21,584 nt of DNA from CAYNFH01 sp964396385 (GTDB lineage: Bacteria; Armatimonadota; Chthonomonadetes; Chthonomonadales; CAJBBX01). The stretch spans positions 1 to 21,584 of the forward strand of contig CAYNFH010000104.1 of assembly GCA_964396385.1 (NCBI GenBank), given 5' to 3'. Below, one piece after another: positions 20,014 through 21,584 of this stretch (positions are counted from its first letter, which is position 1; each line of letters begins with the position of its first letter). The notes under the pieces are model-generated. The model worked only from the letters and a program-made list of their open reading frames with translations. It was not told the origin of the DNA and made no database searches. A program made the position numbers and the translations under genes.

Positions 20014-20775
20014 ATGGCTCAGACGGAGACTACCCGCTCAGAAGTCATTGAGACCGAGTCCACCTCCGCGGTCACGCAGTTGATTATTGCGGCCATCGTG
20101 TTTATGGCCGGCCTGTTCCTCATCTACCTCTTCCACTTCATCGCCGACTACAGGGCCCGCCTCGGCCTCCAGATTGTGGCGGGAGCGGTGGCACTCGTTG
20201 GCGTCGGGATGATCGTTGCCGCCGTGGTCCGGATGCTGAGTTCTCGATCGCTGCCCAAGGTCGTGGTGAACTGCCCGTACTGCGAATATCCGATGGAGTT
20301 CCTCAAGGCACCCACGGTAGACTTCGACTGCGAGGGCTGCCACCGCCGGGTCTACTACGAGAACGGCGTGCAGGTGCCCATTAAGATGATCACCTGCGCG
20401 TTCTGCAAGACCGTACATAAGGTCTCTGCAAAGGCGAAGCAGTACACGTGCGACCGCTGCAACCGGCCGCTCAGGCTCACAGAGGGGCCGGCAGGTGCGG
20501 TGCAGGACACCGGCCGTGACGACGTGCTCCAGAACTACGACGTGGTGCTGACGGACATCGGCCGCAAGCCCAATGAGGTCGCGATGGCGCTGGAGTCCAT
20601 CCTCATCTGCAACCTGCTGGAGGCGCGGCGGCAGATGGCGGACCTGCCGCTCACGGTCATGCGCAATGTGCCGGAGCGGAAGGCCGATGCGGTGCGCCGC
20701 CGGCTGCGGGACCTGGGCGCGACGGCCGTGGTCCGGCCCACTGAATCCTCCACACAGGCAGGCGCCACAAGATGA
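20014..20775 (+). CDS. Membrane-anchored double zinc-ribbon protein with L7/L12-like C-terminal domain
   Basis: The 253-residue product has two membrane helices (~21-41 and ~50-73). Two zinc ribbons follow, with ligand pairs Cys87/Cys90 and Cys106/Cys109 in the first, and Cys128/Cys131 and Cys146/Cys149 in the second. The C-terminal segment (~175-241) reads 'DVVLTDIGRKPNEVAMALESI...LLEARRQMADLPLTVMRNV...ADAVRRRLRDLGATAVV'. This follows the order of the ribosomal L7/L12 C-terminal domain ('VxLxxxGxxKixVIKxVRexTGLgLkEAKxLV...P..vkegvskeeAe.ikkkLeeaGA.v.l'). The ATG has TGAGG at 8 nt. The composite architecture is not one I can name. A role in membrane-linked protein contacts is a guess. Confidence 0.85.
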   Translation: MAQTETTRSEVIETESTSAVTQLIIAAIVFMAGLFLIYLFHFIADYRARLGLQIVAGAVALVGVGMIVAAVVRMLSSRSLPKVVVNCPYCEYPMEFLKAPTVDFDCEGCHRRVYYENGVQVPIKMITCAFCKTVHKVSAKAKQYTCDRCNRPLRLTEGPAGAVQDTGRDDVLQNYDVVLTDIGRKPNEVAMALESILICNLLEARRQMADLPLTVMRNVPERKADAVRRRLRDLGATAVVRPTESSTQAGATR

Positions 20776-20896
20776 GGGAAGAGGGATGAGGGATGATCCG
20801 GGGCCCGCGGTTGGTGCTGAATCGGGCTGACCGATAGTAGCTTAAGGTCGAAAAAGCCGGAACTGAATTCCCCTATTCATCCTTCATCCTTGGTCC
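20771..20896. repeat. Inverted pair of GGATGAR heptamer arrays before the glutaredoxin gene
   Basis: Left arm units are GATGAGG, GAAGAGG, GATGAGG and GATGATC (20771-20798), with the upstream gene's TGA stop in the first. The inverted right arm TTCATCC, TTCATCC, TTGGTCC (20876-20896) ends one base before the glutaredoxin ATG. The RNA could form a 13-bp stem with one G-U pair around a ~77-nt loop. Confidence 0.75.
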
Positions 20897-20897
20897 C

Positions 20898-21140
20898 ATG
20901 CGCGTCCTCGTCTACTCCACCTGCTGGTGTCCCGATTGCTCCCGTTCCAAGCGGCTGCTTCGACGCCTGGGTGTGCCGTTCGAGGAGATCGATATTGAGG
21001 AAGTGGAGGGGGCGGAGGAAGAGATGCGGCGCGTGAACGGCGGATCCGGCAAGGTCCCCACGGTAGTCGTGGACGGGGAAGTGCTCGTGGAACCCTCAGA
21101 CGCCGACCTCCGCGCGGCGTTGGAATTGAACTCCCCCTAG
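20898..21140 (+). CDS. Glutaredoxin-like thiol-disulfide protein
   Basis: The 80-residue thioredoxin-fold protein starts 'MRVLVYSTCWCPDCSRSKRLLRRLGVPFEEIDIEE', with active-site CPDC at residues ~11-14 and a preceding extra cysteine. It contains the cis-proline motif 'GKVPTVVVDGEVLVEPSDADL'. Size and sequence fit short glutaredoxin/mycoredoxin-like reductases acting on mixed disulfides in the cytoplasm. The ATG directly follows a heptamer array, with no usual Shine-Dalgarno sequence. The array sequence itself is C/T-rich here, so how translation starts is unclear. Confidence 0.9.
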   Translation: MRVLVYSTCWCPDCSRSKRLLRRLGVPFEEIDIEEVEGAEEEMRRVNGGSGKVPTVVVDGEVLVEPSDADLRAALELNSP

Positions 21141-21142
21141 CC

Positions 21143-21159
21143 CCTCCTTAGCAAGGAGG
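21143..21159. terminator. Hairpin between convergent glutaredoxin and membrane-protein genes
   Basis: CCTCCTT (21143-21149) and AAGGAGG (21153-21159) form a 7-bp stem with a 3-nt loop, just after the glutaredoxin stop and 9 nt from the opposing stop. It lacks a T-run on either side. The position supports a bidirectional terminator or a dispersed palindrome. Confidence 0.45.
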
Positions 21160-21168
21160 CAAAACTCA

Positions 21169-21584
21169 TTATTCGTCCGGTTTGTGGAAGACGCTGGCGC
21201 AGTACCAGCCGACGAGGGTGACGATCGGCATCGCCTGGCCGATGATGGTCGGCAGGCTGAAGTCGTGGAACGGCATCATGTGCACGAAGCTGGTCAGAAA
21301 GCTCCCCAGACCCGCCTCCGTGGCCATCCGCAGCACGAACGATGAGATGAAGATCCCGATGATCGCCGGGTTCCAGTCCTGCGTTACCACCCACTTGAAG
21401 CCATAGGCGATCATCCCCACCAGGGGTCCGAAGAGGATGACGAGGGCGAGGAAGAGCGGGACATCCTCCGGGTCGTCGTGCTCAAAACCGACGGTCCTGA
21501 GCAGCGGCATCAAGATCCCGGCGACAAAGTTGGCGATGCACAGCACCCAGAACGCCAGACAGTGGTCCGCGTCCGCCACCAGGG
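21169..21584 (-). CDS. Integral membrane protein, C-terminal fragment (5' end off window)
   Basis: The frame is open to the right edge. The visible ~138 residues contain about four hydrophobic segments: 'FWVLCIANFVAGILMPLL', 'VPLFLALVILFGPLVGMIAYGF', 'AIIGIFISSFVLRMAT' and 'GQAMPIVTLVGWYCASVF'. It ends in a short polar tail 'HKPDE'. The spacing recalls Yip1-type permease-like membrane proteins, but I cannot assign it firmly. Convergent with the glutaredoxin gene. Confidence 0.6.
   Translation of the reverse strand, partial: LVADADHCLAFWVLCIANFVAGILMPLLRTVGFEHDDPEDVPLFLALVILFGPLVGMIAYGFKWVVTQDWNPAIIGIFISSFVLRMATEAGLGSFLTSFVHMMPFHDFSLPTIIGQAMPIVTLVGWYCASVFHKPDE

Overview
The window is about 21.6 kb of GC-rich (roughly 60-65 % by eye) bacterial chromosome. 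It is dense with housekeeping genes, most of them on the minus strand. It carries gatC, gatA and gatB, lysS (class II), greA, purS and purQ, queF, a thioredoxin-reductase-like ferredoxin-NADP reductase, pcm, and yggT/DUF167. There is no phage, integrase or transposase gene. GatCAB, a PurS-type FGAM synthase, short QueF and many GTG/TTG starts fit a deep-branching lineage such as Armatimonadota or Chloroflexota. That placement is an inference, because no rRNA or other phylogenetic marker is decisive here.

Layout. 1-311 (+) is the C-terminal end of a probable ABC sugar-binding protein. 362-2567 (-) holds queF, fnr, a secreted proline/histidine-rich protein and a translationally coupled zinc-knuckle protein. 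2690-3206 (+) is an Rrf2 regulator with its own strong promoter. 3312-6061 (-) holds a membrane protein, a DUF2892-SRPBCC protein, a tiny charged protein and a zinc alcohol/formaldehyde dehydrogenase. 6065-8946 (-) is a greA-lysS-pcm unit with its own promoter and a structured greA leader. 8953-18780 (-) is one long co-directional block: gatC-gatA-DUF433-DUF5615-GNAT-gatB-HEAT-TPR-yggT-CPBP-DUF167-TM-purS-purQ. A toxin-antitoxin-like pair sits between gatA and gatB. 18895-21140 (+) holds a Gfo/Idh/MocA oxidoreductase, a membrane double zinc-ribbon protein with an L7/L12-like tail, and a glutaredoxin. A partial membrane protein runs off the right edge (-).

The most unusual signal is non-coding. 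At seven places, short arrays of 7- or 8-nt units begin at, or within a few bases of, the stop codon of the upstream gene. Units read on that gene's strand are GGTTGAA, GGATGAA/G, NNGACGG and GGTGTTCA. At three of the seven places a second array lies inverted downstream, so the RNA can fold into a long hairpin. Heptamers carrying TGA place stops in all three frames, and two downstream genes appear to take their start codons from the arrays. Other points of interest are two near-identical TTGACT-17-TATACT promoters, an IscR-like operator before a cysteine-poor Rrf2 gene, and the greA leader hairpins.

No tRNA, rRNA, CRISPR or insertion sequence was found, and no gene-free stretch exceeds 300 bases. 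The longest, 2568-2759, holds divergent promoters.
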